Assembly: GCA_934525595.1 (NCBI GenBank)
Contig: CAKSZJ010000023.1
Location: 1-43,937 of the forward strand
Direction: 5' to 3'
Length of the DNA stretch: 43,937 nucleotides
Source: an uncultured Chiayiivirga sp.
GTDB lineage: Bacteria; Pseudomonadota; Gammaproteobacteria; Xanthomonadales; Xanthomonadaceae
Shown piece after piece: positions 1 to 7,796 of the stretch; position 1 is the first letter of the stretch; the number at the start of each line of letters is the position of its first letter. The notes under the pieces are model-generated. The model saw only the letters and a program-made list of their open reading frames with translations. It ran no database searches and was not told the DNA's origin. A program made the position numbers and the translations under genes.

Positions 1-10
1 CGAATTCGCC

Positions 11-150
11 AACGTCGACATGCCTCACCGCGATGCGTGCATCCAAACATCGGGGACATACCACCCCCGAGACGCGCGCATCGAAAACGTCGGGGACATA
101 CCCCCACCGAGACGCGCATCGAATCGTCGGGGGCGTAGCCCCGACCTACG
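11..150. repeat. Degenerate ~38-bp tandem repeats ending in a hairpin
   Basis: Three to four imperfect copies of a 37-39 bp unit run through here. The recurring core is CGTCGGGGACATACC followed by CCGAGACGCGC and GCATCGAA. Cores start near 12 (diverged), 48, 88 and 126. The last copy forms a hairpin at 126-145 with a GTCGGGG/CCCCGAC stem and a GCGTAG loop. It lies just beyond the stop of the minus-strand operon that ends at 157, so it may also help end that transcript. Similar GTCGGGG...CCCCGAC elements are common between genes in xanthomonads. No coding sequence is supported in these bases. Confidence 0.6.
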
Positions 151-156
151 GCAGTG

Positions 157-879
157 TCAGGAAGGGCGCGGCAGGCAGCCGAGGGCCGCCAGTGCGTCGT
201 GCAACGCCGGCACCTGCATCAGCCAGGGCGCGGCGAGTGTGGCCAGCCCGGCCAGCAGCATCAGCACGCCGGCCAGACGCCGCTGCGCCGGCCGTGCGAC
301 CCAGCGCGCGCCGCTGTAGCTCAGCGGCAGCATGGCCGGCAGCGTGCCCAGGCCGAAGGCGGCCATGATCGCGGCGCCGCCCGGCGCACTGGCCTGCAGC
401 CAGGCGACGGTGAGGAGGGTTCCGGACAGGCCGCAGGGCATCCAGCCCCAGATCATTCCGAGGCCAAAGCGGCGCGCAAAGGTGTCGGCTGGCAGCAGGC
501 GCGCCTGCAGCGGCCGCACCATCGCCCAAAGCACGTCGCCAGCCGCACTCAGGGCGCGGAACCGTCCGGCCAGGCCGAGCGCGCGCAAGGCGATCAGGAT
601 CAGCACCAGACCCGCCAGCGCACGCAGCGCGAACATCAGCGGTTCGATCCGGAACAGGGCCACCAGCCCGTGCCCGAAGCCCCCCACGATCAGTCCGGCA
701 AGCACGTAGCCGCCGATCCGGCCGAGGTTGGTGGTCAGCGCCACCCGCCAGGCGGTTTTCCGATCGCCGCCGAAGGGCGCGAAGCCGGTCGCGATGCCGC
801 CGCACATGGCCACGCAGTGCACGCTGCCGACCAGGCCTGCGAGCAGCGCAGCGCCCAGTGCGATGAGATCAATCGGCAC
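157..879 (-). CDS. TauE/SafE-family membrane permease at the end of the cbb3 operon
   Basis: A 240-residue polytopic membrane protein of the sulfite exporter TauE/SafE type (COG2836 branch). The N-terminus has the family signature GLVGSVHCVAMCGG (about residues 15-28), with paired cysteines that could bind a metal. A second conserved segment, GLGMIWGWMPCG, lies near the middle, and about six hydrophobic helices are visible. The start is GTG at 879, 11 bases inside the end of ccoS, so the two are probably translationally coupled. Members of this branch often sit next to ccoI/ccoS and are thought to help copper or heavy-metal handling during oxidase assembly. That role is inferred from context; the substrate cannot be read from the sequence. 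Confidence 0.85.
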   Translation of the reverse strand: MPIDLIALGAALLAGLVGSVHCVAMCGGIATGFAPFGGDRKTAWRVALTTNLGRIGGYVLAGLIVGGFGHGLVALFRIEPLMFALRALAGLVLILIALRALGLAGRFRALSAAGDVLWAMVRPLQARLLPADTFARRFGLGMIWGWMPCGLSGTLLTVAWLQASAPGGAAIMAAFGLGTLPAMLPLSYSGARWVARPAQRRLAGVLMLLAGLATLAAPWLMQVPALHDALAALGCLPRPS

Positions 880-1081
880 GGCATCCGCCCGCGTCGCGCG
901 AGTCCTGCGCCACGGCCGGCGGCGCGGCGGCTTCAGCGGCCGGGACGTCCTCGACCAGGATGTCCAGCGCCGGCGTTTCCAGGTCGTCGAACTGCCCGCG
1001 CCGGACCGCCCATACGAAGGCCCAGATCGACAGGCCCAGCAACACCACGCTGATGGGAACGAGTGCTAGCAGGATATTCAT
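869..1081 (-). CDS. ccoS: CcoS, cbb3 oxidase assembly protein
   Basis: A 70-residue protein with one N-terminal membrane helix (about residues 2-25), then the family signature WAVRRGQFDDLETPA (25-38) and an acidic, alanine-rich tail. CcoS is needed for insertion of heme and copper cofactors into CcoN. The ATG at 1081 overlaps the TGA of ccoI in an ATGA arrangement, the usual ccoI-ccoS coupling. The length is normal for the family. The tail after residue 45 is less conserved and overlaps the start of the downstream permease gene. Confidence 0.92.
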   Translation of the reverse strand: MNILLALVPISVVLLGLSIWAFVWAVRRGQFDDLETPALDILVEDVPAAEAAAPPAVAQDSRDAGGCRAD

Positions 1082-3642
1082 GGCAATGACGCAAGGTCGC
1101 GGATGGCCTCGCCAGTCTGCATCGCCGGCGCGCGCCGCACCAGCCGCAGGGCGTTGAGCGTCACGACCAGCGAGGACGTGGCCATGCCCAGCGCGGCCAG
1201 CCACGGCTCGACCCAGCCGGCCGCGGCGAATGGCAGGGCGATGAGGTTGTAGCCCAGCGCCCATGCCAGGTTCTGCCGCATCGTCGCGCGGGCGCGCCGC
1301 GCCGTCGCAATCGCCTGGGGCACGCGCGCGAGCTGCTGCGCGGTGAGCACCACGTCGGCCACGCCGTGGGCAAGCGCCGCGCCGCCGTGCATGGCGATGG
1401 ACACGTCCGCGCCGCCGAGCACCGGCGCATCGTTGATGCCATCGCCCACCATGAGCACGACGCGGCCTTCGCGCTGCAAGGCGCGGATGCGTTCCAGCTT
1501 CTGCTCGGGGGTGCGACGCGCGCTGTGGCGGGAGATGCCCAGCGCATGGGCGGCGGCCGTCACGGCGGCCTCGCCATCGCCGCTCAGGAGTTCGCATCCG
1601 AGTCCGAGTCTGCGGCATGCGGTCACGGCTTCGGCGGCATCCGGGCGCAGCGCATCGCTGATCGCAAAGCGGGCAAACGCGGTTTCACCGTCACCCAGCC
1701 AGAGCGCGCCGTCGTCGGGGCGACTGGCAGCGAACGCGGCATGGCCGAGCCGCCAGCGCCGGTCACCGGCATGCGCTTCGACGCCGAAGCCGGGTATGTG
1801 CTCGATGCGTGCGCTCTCCGTACGCAGCAACATCGACTCCTCGATCAGGGTTTCCTCACCGTCGTTCCCGTGCCGGCCGGGATCCATCCGGCTTTCAACA
1901 GCAGGATCAAACGGGCTCCCGGCCTGCACCGGGATGACGGAGCGGGGCGTGCCCTGGTTCTCCGGCGATTCCCGGACAAACACGCGCGCCAGCGGATGCC
2001 GGCTGTCGCGCTCCAGCGCCCGCGCGATGCGCAGCGCCCCGGCGCGGGTGATGCCACCGAAGGTCTCCACCGCGCGCAGGCTCGGCTCACCCAGACTCAG
2101 GGTGCCGGTCTTGTCGAACACCACGGTGTCCACGCGCGCCAAGATGTCGAGCGCGTCCGGACGCATCGCCAGCACGCCGATCCGCGCCAGCGCGGTGTGG
2201 GCGCTGGCGATGGCGGTGGGAATGGCCAGTGACAGCGCGCAGGGGCAGGCCACCACCAGCACCGCAAGCGTAACCTCGAAGGCGCGCGAAGGATCGTGCT
2301 TCAGCCACCACAGGCAGGTGAGTGCGGCGGCGGCGAACAGCGCCAGCACGAAGCGCGTGGCCACCGCGTCCGCCAGCCGCGCCGCGGCGGGGCGCTCATT
2401 CTGGGCGCGCTCGATCAGGCGGGAAAGTTGCGAAAGCCAGGTGTCCTGCCCGGTGCGCGTCACGCGCAGGCGCGCCACGCTGCCGACCACGATGCTTCCG
2501 GCGCGCAACTCCTCGCCTTCAGCGCGCGACACCGGCTCGGCTTCCCCGGTCAGGAGCGATTCGTCCACCGCGGCCGCGGCCAGCGCGAGGCCATCGGCAG
2601 GTACGGCCTCGCCCGGCGGCACCCGCACCACATCGCCCGGCGACAGCGTGGCGACGGGAACCTGCGCAGCGCAGCCATCGCCTTCCTCACGCCACGCGAA
2701 CGCCGGCCGCGCGCGCGCCAGCGTATCGACGTGATCGGTGGCGCGCGCGCGCGCCGCCGCTTCGATCTGGCGCGCGATCAGGAGGAAAAGCACGAACATC
2801 ACCGCGGCATCGAACCATACGTGCGTGCCGCCGCGCAGGGTCTCGAACAGGCTGGCGAAATAGGCCAGCAGCACCGAGGTGGCCACCAGCGTATCCATGC
2901 CGAAGCGGCGCAGCCGCAGCTCGTTCCACATCCCGGCGATGAAGGGCCAGCCCGAATAGAACACCACCGGCGTGGCCAGCAGGAAGGTGACCCAGCGCAG
3001 GAAGTCGCGCAGCGGGATCGACATTTCCCGCGCGGTGTCGAGGTACAGCGCCTCGGCGAACATCATCGCCTGCATCGCCCCCAGGCCGGCCACGCCCAGG
3101 CGCAGGATCGCGCTGCGGCGCTCGCGCCGGCGCGCATCTTCGCGCGCCTGTCCGGGCGAAAGATGGGCGCGGTAGCCGAGCGCCGACAGGTCGCCAAGCA
3201 CCTGCGACAGGCGCATGGCCGAGGCATCCCAGGTGATGCGGATGCGCCCGGTCACCGCATTGGCAACGACCTCGCGCACGCCGGCGCGGCGGCGCAGGGC
3301 GCGATCGATCAGCCAGGCACAGGCGGCGCAGCGCATGCCATCGGTCAGCACCGTGATCTGGCTGCCCTCCGGCACGGTGCGCACGTGTTCGGCCTGCACC
3401 TCGGGGCGATCCCACAGCGAAAGGTCGGCGTCGCTGTCATCGACCCGCGCGCCCTGCGCCTGGCGCAGGCGGTAGTAATCGGCCAGACCGGCGGTGGCGA
3501 TCCATTCGGCCGCGCCGGCGCAGCCGCGGCAACAGAAGTCGTGCTCGGCACCGGCGATCCACGAGGCGATGGCCTCGGCACCCAGGGGTTCGCCGCAGTG
3601 GAAGCAGCCCGCTTCCACGCGGCGGGTTTGGCCGACTTCCAT
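1078..3642 (-). CDS. ccoI: CcoI, copper-translocating P1B-type ATPase for cbb3 assembly
   Basis: An inner-membrane P1B ATPase of about 854 residues that supplies copper for the cbb3 oxidase. From the N-terminus it has a Cys-rich metal region (CFHCGEP near 13, CCRGC near 37), an HMA domain with CAAC at 105-108, the actuator TGE motif, CPC at 466-468 in the channel helix, the phosphorylated Asp in DKTGT at about 510, the HP pair at 549-550 and GDGIND near 733. Between HP and GDGIND lie about 30 extra residues encoded by a palindromic repeat (separate entry). The ATG at 3642 was chosen. A TTG at 3657 overlaps the fixH stop and has GGAGG before it, and a GTG lies at 3645, so the true start could be 5 residues earlier. 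The stop overlaps ccoS. Confidence 0.93.
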   Translation of the reverse strand: MEVGQTRRVEAGCFHCGEPLGAEAIASWIAGAEHDFCCRGCAGAAEWIATAGLADYYRLRQAQGARVDDSDADLSLWDRPEVQAEHVRTVPEGSQITVLTDGMRCAACAWLIDRALRRRAGVREVVANAVTGRIRITWDASAMRLSQVLGDLSALGYRAHLSPGQAREDARRRERRSAILRLGVAGLGAMQAMMFAEALYLDTAREMSIPLRDFLRWVTFLLATPVVFYSGWPFIAGMWNELRLRRFGMDTLVATSVLLAYFASLFETLRGGTHVWFDAAVMFVLFLLIARQIEAAARARATDHVDTLARARPAFAWREEGDGCAAQVPVATLSPGDVVRVPPGEAVPADGLALAAAAVDESLLTGEAEPVSRAEGEELRAGSIVVGSVARLRVTRTGQDTWLSQLSRLIERAQNERPAAARLADAVATRFVLALFAAAALTCLWWLKHDPSRAFEVTLAVLVVACPCALSLAIPTAIASAHTALARIGVLAMRPDALDILARVDTVVFDKTGTLSLGEPSLRAVETFGGITRAGALRIARALERDSRHPLARVFVRESPENQGTPRSVIPVQAGSPFDPAVESRMDPGRHGNDGEETLIEESMLLRTESARIEHIPGFGVEAHAGDRRWRLGHAAFAASRPDDGALWLGDGETAFARFAISDALRPDAAEAVTACRRLGLGCELLSGDGEAAVTAAAHALGISRHSARRTPEQKLERIRALQREGRVVLMVGDGINDAPVLGGADVSIAMHGGAALAHGVADVVLTAQQLARVPQAIATARRARATMRQNLAWALGYNLIALPFAAAGWVEPWLAALGMATSSLVVTLNALRLVRRAPAMQTGEAIRDLASLP
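1859..1940. repeat. Palindromic interspersed repeat inserted in-frame in ccoI
   Basis: Two 27-base arms (1859-1885 and 1914-1940) are inverted copies of each other, matching at 22 of 27 positions, with a 28-base centre. Read in the ccoI frame the element gives SVIPVQAG ... MDPGRHGNDGE. This resembles the translation of interspersed repeats that usually lie between genes in many proteobacteria (the SVIPAKAG...DPGFRRDDG type). Here it lies inside the nucleotide-binding domain, at about residues 568-595, and keeps the reading frame. The identification rests on the inverted arms and the recalled peptide pattern; no second copy was found in this window. Confidence 0.75.
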
Positions 3643-3653
3643 CACGCAGGCAG

Positions 3654-4178
3654 TCAATGCCCCTCCGAGAACTGCGGTGCCAGCGCGATCGCGGCGCGTC
3701 CGGCCTCGAAGCGCCCGGCGATCCGCCAGGCACCGTCGTCGGCGGACACCTGCACTGTCCAGGCCGCCGGCAGCGGCAGCGGCACGCGCCCGAGGAAGCG
3801 CTCGCCGCTGCGGGTGAGCGTCAGATGGCGATCCTGCGCCGCCCGGCTGGGGTGGATCAGCGCCAGCCGCAACCGCACCGCGGATTCCGGCAGCGGATCG
3901 ATGCCGACGTCGACCGCCCCGGTCGCCGGATCGATGGACAGCGTGCCGCGCATGCCCAGGGCAATGGCGGCGCGATCGGCACCCAGGTCTTCCACCTGGA
4001 TCTGCGCGGTGCGCCTGACGTCGACGGGCAGCGCCTCGTCCGCGCCCACGTGCACGGAGATGGCCACCAGCACCAGGCTGGCTGTGACCATCACGGCGGG
4101 AATGCCCGCCACCAGCCACATCATGGGTTCGCGATACCAGCGTGACGCGGTGCGTGCGGAGTCGGTCACGGCACTCAC
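3654..4178 (-). CDS. fixH: FixH/CcoH-like cbb3 oxidase assembly protein
   Basis: A 174-residue protein with a single N-terminal membrane helix (about residues 19-42, after WYREPMMWLVAG) and a periplasmic domain. The FixH family typically starts with a WYREP/WW-P motif followed by one anchor. It is required for stable cbb3 oxidase together with the copper ATPase CcoI. The gene sits in the canonical order ccoG-fixH-ccoI-ccoS. Its ATG at 4178 overlaps the ccoG stop by four bases (ATGA). Its own stop lies just before or overlaps the start of ccoI. The C-terminal domain is poorly conserved, so the assignment rests on the N-terminus and gene order. Confidence 0.85.
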   Translation of the reverse strand: MSAVTDSARTASRWYREPMMWLVAGIPAVMVTASLVLVAISVHVGADEALPVDVRRTAQIQVEDLGADRAAIALGMRGTLSIDPATGAVDVGIDPLPESAVRLRLALIHPSRAAQDRHLTLTRSGERFLGRVPLPLPAAWTVQVSADDGAWRIAGRFEAGRAAIALAPQFSEGH

Positions 4179-5761
4179 CTCGCCGGGCCGAAGAAAGCCG
4201 CTTCTTCGCTGATCCGGATCGGCCTGCCCTGCGACTCGCCCTCGATCACGAACTCGACCGTGGTGCGACCGCGCACCGCGCCCAGCGGGGCGCTCAGCGT
4301 CACCGGCAGGTTGACGACTTCCTGCGCCGGAATCTCGACCACCCGCGGCGCATCCGCCAGGCTCACGCCCGCGTCGCTTTCCACGCTCACCCGATAGGTC
4401 GCGGCACGCTCGGTCTTGTTGATCAGCTTGACCCCGTAGCCGTTTTCGATCGTGCCCTGCGCGGTCTCGCGATACAGCGCATTGCGGTCGCGCAGCACTT
4501 CGACCGTGACCGGCGAACGCGAGGTCACGCCCACGCCCCAGCCGACCAGGAGCATGAGCAGCAGCAGGCCGTACACCCAGATACGCGGGCGCAGGATGCG
4601 GGTGGGCTTGCCTTCGAGCGCGTTCTGGGTGGTGAAGCGGATCAGGCCACGCGGGTAGCCGGTCTTGTCCATCACTTCGTTACAGGCATCCACGCACGCC
4701 CCACAGGCGATGCATTCGTACTGCAGCCCGTTGCGGATGTCGATGCCGACCGGGCAGACCTGCACGCACAGCGAGCAGTCGATGCAGTCGCCCAGCAGCG
4801 TCTTGTCGAGGCTGGCCTTTTCGTACAGCGCCCGGCCCAGCTCATCGCTGTTGCCCCAGTCATCGACCAGGCCGGTGGTCACGCGCGCGTCGACCGCGCG
4901 CGAGGCGGCGCTCTGGTGCCGGGCCGCGTACAGCAGCGCCGAGTCGGCTTGCTCGAGGCTCAGCGGCGAGCGCCCGCGCGCCTCTGCCGAATCCAGCGTT
5001 CCGCGCTTGCGCGGCCCGCGCGGCTCGCCGCGCGCGGCGTCGTAGCTGATGATGAGCGTGTTGCGGTCGAACATCGCGCTCTGGAAGCGTGCGTAGGGGC
5101 ACATGTACTTGCAGACCTGCTCGCGCAGCACGCCCGCATTGCCCCAGGTGGCGATGGAATAGAACAGCACCCAGAAGATTTCCCAGCCGGTCCAGGCGAA
5201 CGGCCAGGTGCGCAGCGCCAGTTCCTTGATCGGGGTGAAGAAGCCGACGAAGGTGAAGCCGGTCCACAGCGCGAACACGATCCAGGCCGCGTGGCGGCTG
5301 CCGCGCTTGAGGATCTTCTCGCGCGTCCAGGACGACTTGTCCAGGCGCAGGCGCGCGCTGCGGTCGCCCTCGAACAGCTGCTCCATCCCGATGAACACTT
5401 CCGTCCACACCGTCTGCGGGCAGGCGAAGCCGCACCACAGCCGCCCGGCCAGCGCAGTGAAGAAGAACAGGCTCATCCCGGCGATGATCAGCAGCACGGC
5501 GAGGAAGATGAAGTCCTGCGGCCAGAACGCCAAGCCGAATACGTAGAAGCGTCGCGCCGGCAGATCGAACAGCACCGCCTGGTGGCCGTCCCAGTTCAAC
5601 CATGGGAATACGTAGAACATGCCCAACAGCACGATCGTGGCGAGCTTGCGAAGGCGCTGGTAGCGCCCGTCGATCTCGCGCGACTGGATCTTGGGCTCGG
5701 CGACGTAGAGCGAGGTATCTACGCTGACAGGGATTTCCTTTTTCACTGCGGGGGCCGACAA
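4175..5761 (-). CDS. ccoG: CcoG, iron-sulfur membrane protein for cbb3 maturation
   Basis: A 528-residue membrane protein (RdxA/FixG) proposed to reduce Cu(II) for CcoN metallation. Membrane helices lie near residues 40-53, 85-105, 160-176 and 190-206. Cysteine motifs are CGFACP at 110-115, CKYMCP at 217-222, and two ferredoxin clusters, CIDCSLCVQVCP at 326-337 and CIACGACVDAC at 350-360. A C-terminal helix and an Ig-like FixG domain follow. The start is TTG at 5761; a GTG lies five codons inside. About 65 extra residues (roughly 256-322) separate PRKRG from the first ferredoxin motif, where shorter homologues have about ten. The gene overlaps fixH by four bases. Confidence 0.94.
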   Translation of the reverse strand: MSAPAVKKEIPVSVDTSLYVAEPKIQSREIDGRYQRLRKLATIVLLGMFYVFPWLNWDGHQAVLFDLPARRFYVFGLAFWPQDFIFLAVLLIIAGMSLFFFTALAGRLWCGFACPQTVWTEVFIGMEQLFEGDRSARLRLDKSSWTREKILKRGSRHAAWIVFALWTGFTFVGFFTPIKELALRTWPFAWTGWEIFWVLFYSIATWGNAGVLREQVCKYMCPYARFQSAMFDRNTLIISYDAARGEPRGPRKRGTLDSAEARGRSPLSLEQADSALLYAARHQSAASRAVDARVTTGLVDDWGNSDELGRALYEKASLDKTLLGDCIDCSLCVQVCPVGIDIRNGLQYECIACGACVDACNEVMDKTGYPRGLIRFTTQNALEGKPTRILRPRIWVYGLLLLMLLVGWGVGVTSRSPVTVEVLRDRNALYRETAQGTIENGYGVKLINKTERAATYRVSVESDAGVSLADAPRVVEIPAQEVVNLPVTLSAPLGAVRGRTTVEFVIEGESQGRPIRISEEAAFFGPAR

Positions 5762-5779
5762 GATCGCGGCCCTGCTCCT

Positions 5780-6079
5780 TTACGATCTTGGCAAGGGTCG
5801 GTTGAAGCGGATGCGCGGGTGCAGCAGCAGCCAGGTGAACAGGCTCGAACTGGCGGTCGCGATCCAGAACATGAAGAACCCGACCGAATAGCCAAACTCG
5901 CGCGGAATGTCGAGTTCCGGGAAGGTCATGTCACGCAGCGCCAGCGGATCGACGAAGGCAAAGAACACCATCGTCATCACGCAGGCCGAAAAGAAGCTCG
6001 GCCAGGCGATGGCTCCCACGCGCTGCACCAGCGGCAGCGCGCAGGGATAGTTCGGCTGGACCGGCTCGATGCCTGACAT
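5780..6079 (-). CDS. Small two-helix membrane protein between ccoP and ccoG
   Basis: A 99-residue protein with no family I can name. It has two hydrophobic segments, roughly residues 24-44 (AIAWPSFFSACVMTMVFFAF) and 65-86, joined by an acidic loop with the motif FPELDIPREFGYS. The C-terminus is basic (HPRIRFNRPLPRS). The ATG at 6079 shares one base with the ccoP stop (TGATG), which implies coupled translation within the oxidase operon. A similar small gene is recalled at this position in other xanthomonads, but this could not be checked. A role as an accessory or assembly subunit is inference from position only. Confidence 0.8.
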   Translation of the reverse strand: MSGIEPVQPNYPCALPLVQRVGAIAWPSFFSACVMTMVFFAFVDPLALRDMTFPELDIPREFGYSVGFFMFWIATASSSLFTWLLLHPRIRFNRPLPRS

Positions 6080-6981
6080 CACTGCGCCCCGCCGCCGTGC
6101 GACTGCGCCCAGACCCACGCCGCGACCACGCGCGCGCGGGTCTCGCCGATGATCGGCTCGTGCGCCGGCATGGCGCCGTTGTGGCCCTGCAGCACCGCAT
6201 CGCGGATCGTGCCGAAGTCGCCGCCGTAGAGCCAGATGTCGTCGCTGAGGTTGGGGGCACCGAGCAGCGGATTGCCGCCGCCGTCCGCGCCGTGGCAGGC
6301 GACGCAGACCATGTCGAACTTCGGCTTGCCGGCCGCCGCCATGGTGGCGTCCACGCGCTGGCCGGAGAGCGACTGCACGTAAACCGCCACTTCGCCGGCA
6401 CCTTTCTCGCCGCCCACCACGTCGCCGAACGGCGGCATCACCGCCTGGCGGCCATGTCGCACCGTGGTGAGGATGTCGTCGGGCGAGCCGCCCCATTGCC
6501 AGTCGTCATCGGTCAGGTTCGGAAAGCCGCGCGCTCCCTTGGCGTCCGAGCCGTGGCAGGTGGCACAGGTGTTGGCGAATATCTTGCGGCCCAGCGGAAT
6601 CGCCTCGGGATCCCTGGCGATCTCGTCGATCGGCAGGCCCTCGTAGCGCGCGAACGTGGCATCCAGCACCGTGCGCGCCTTGGCGGCATCGGCGTCGTGT
6701 TCACCCACCGAGGTCCAGCCGAGAGTGCCCACGAACGAGCCGAAGCCCGGGTACAGGACCAGATAGCCGATGGAAAACACGATGGTGATGTAGAACAGGT
6801 TGATCCACCAGCGTGGCAACGGTTTGTTGTATTCGGTGATATCGCCGTCCCAGACGTGCCCGGTCTCGTCCGGAGCCGGATCGCCGGGCCGCAGCGACGA
6901 GGTGCGCCACAGCAGCCAGACGCAGCCGCCGACGTTCAGGACGATCAGCGCGATGACATACAGCGACCAGCCAGCGCTCAT
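6079..6981 (-). CDS. ccoP: CcoP, diheme cytochrome c subunit of cbb3 oxidase
   Basis: A 300-residue membrane-anchored subunit that passes electrons to CcoO and CcoN. The N-terminus has a first hydrophobic helix (about 7-25), the conserved DGDITEYNKPLPRWW segment (46-60), and a second helix (61-78). Two cytochrome c domains follow, with heme motifs CATCH at 139-143 and CVACH at 226-230. Methionine ligand candidates follow in VMPPFG (about 181) and AMPAHEP. The length is typical. The ATG overlaps the ccoQ stop in ATGA, and the stop shares a base with the following small membrane gene. Confidence 0.97.
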   Translation of the reverse strand: MSAGWSLYVIALIVLNVGGCVWLLWRTSSLRPGDPAPDETGHVWDGDITEYNKPLPRWWINLFYITIVFSIGYLVLYPGFGSFVGTLGWTSVGEHDADAAKARTVLDATFARYEGLPIDEIARDPEAIPLGRKIFANTCATCHGSDAKGARGFPNLTDDDWQWGGSPDDILTTVRHGRQAVMPPFGDVVGGEKGAGEVAVYVQSLSGQRVDATMAAAGKPKFDMVCVACHGADGGGNPLLGAPNLSDDIWLYGGDFGTIRDAVLQGHNGAMPAHEPIIGETRARVVAAWVWAQSHGGGAQ

Positions 6982-7136
6982 GGGCCTTCTCCCTTCACGA
7001 TCTCGTCTTCCAGCGGCAGGTGCGCCGCCTCCTCAAAATCCGCGTTGCGCCGTGAACTCCAGGCCCAGAAGCAGCCGTAGAGGAACAGCACCAGCAGCAC
7101 CACGGTGACGATTCCGGTCACGGTGCCGCTGCTCAT
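6978..7136 (-). CDS. ccoQ: CcoQ, small subunit of cbb3 oxidase
   Basis: A 52-residue protein with one membrane helix (about residues 6-25, [20 protein letters not shown]). It is followed by [20 protein letters not shown], which matches the CcoQ/FixQ pattern of a helix and a short charged cytoplasmic tail. It stabilises the CcoN-CcoO-CcoP complex. The ATG at 7136 overlaps the ccoO stop (ATGA), and its stop overlaps the ccoP start (ATGA). Confidence 0.93.
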   Translation of the reverse strand: MSSGTVTGIVTVVLLVLFLYGCFWAWSSRRNADFEEAAHLPLEDEIVKGEGP

Positions 7137-7786
7137 GGCGCGGCTCCGGCGGCCGCATCGACGCCGGGGCGCGGCGCATGCCGCCCCAGACCCTGCAGAT
7201 AGGCGACCAGCGCGTCGAGCTCGGTCTTGCCCTCGACCGCGGCGGCGACGCCCGCGAGGTCTTCGTCCGAATACGGGTCGCCAAGCTTGCGCAGGGCGGT
7301 GATCTTCCGGACCACCTCGTCGGCGCGGATCGTGCGCTCGGCCAGCCACGGATAGGACGGCATGTTGGACTGCGGCACCACGTCGCGCGGGTTCATCAGG
7401 TGCACGATGTGCCAGTCGTCCGAGTAGCGCCCGCCGACGCGCGCCAGATCCGGCCCGGTGCGCTTGGAGCCCCACTGGAACGGGCGGTCGTAGACCGATT
7501 CACCGGCCAGCGAATAGTGGCCGTAGCGCTCGGTTTCGAAGCGCAGGGTGCGCACCATCTGCGAGTGGCAGTTGTAGCAGCCTTCGCGCACATAGACGTC
7601 GCGCCCGGCCAGCTCCAGCGGCGGATAGGGCTTGACGCCCGGTGCCGGCTCCACGGCTTCGGCCTGGAACATGAGCGGGATGATTTCCGCCAGCCCGCCC
7701 AGGGAGATGGCGGCGGCGATCAGCACCGCCATCAGGCCCACGTTGCGCTCGATCTTGCCGTGTCCGGTGACTCTTTCCTGACTCAT
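7133..7786 (-). CDS. ccoO: CcoO, monoheme cytochrome c subunit of cbb3 oxidase
   Basis: A 217-residue subunit anchored by an N-terminal helix (about 17-40), followed by a single cytochrome c domain. The heme motif is CYNCH at 70-74 within [15 protein letters not shown], a hallmark of CcoO. Further conserved stretches are [22 protein letters not shown] and [11 protein letters not shown], where the Met is the likely axial ligand. GAGGAG lies six bases before the ATG at 7786, and the gap to ccoN is ten bases. The C-terminal 20 residues are Ala/Pro rich. The subunit takes electrons from CcoP and hands them to CcoN. Confidence 0.97.
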   Translation of the reverse strand: MSQERVTGHGKIERNVGLMAVLIAAAISLGGLAEIIPLMFQAEAVEPAPGVKPYPPLELAGRDVYVREGCYNCHSQMVRTLRFETERYGHYSLAGESVYDRPFQWGSKRTGPDLARVGGRYSDDWHIVHLMNPRDVVPQSNMPSYPWLAERTIRADEVVRKITALRKLGDPYSDEDLAGVAAAVEGKTELDALVAYLQGLGRHAPRPGVDAAAGAAP

Positions 7787-7796
7787 GACCGTCTCC

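Noticed and set aside
1..150. CRISPR array
   Set aside because: The repeats are head-to-tail degenerate units without constant-length unique spacers, and there are no cas genes.
4142..6076. Long plus-strand open frame opposite ccoG
   Set aside because: It lies over a certain oxidase gene, and its composition is typical of a shadow frame.
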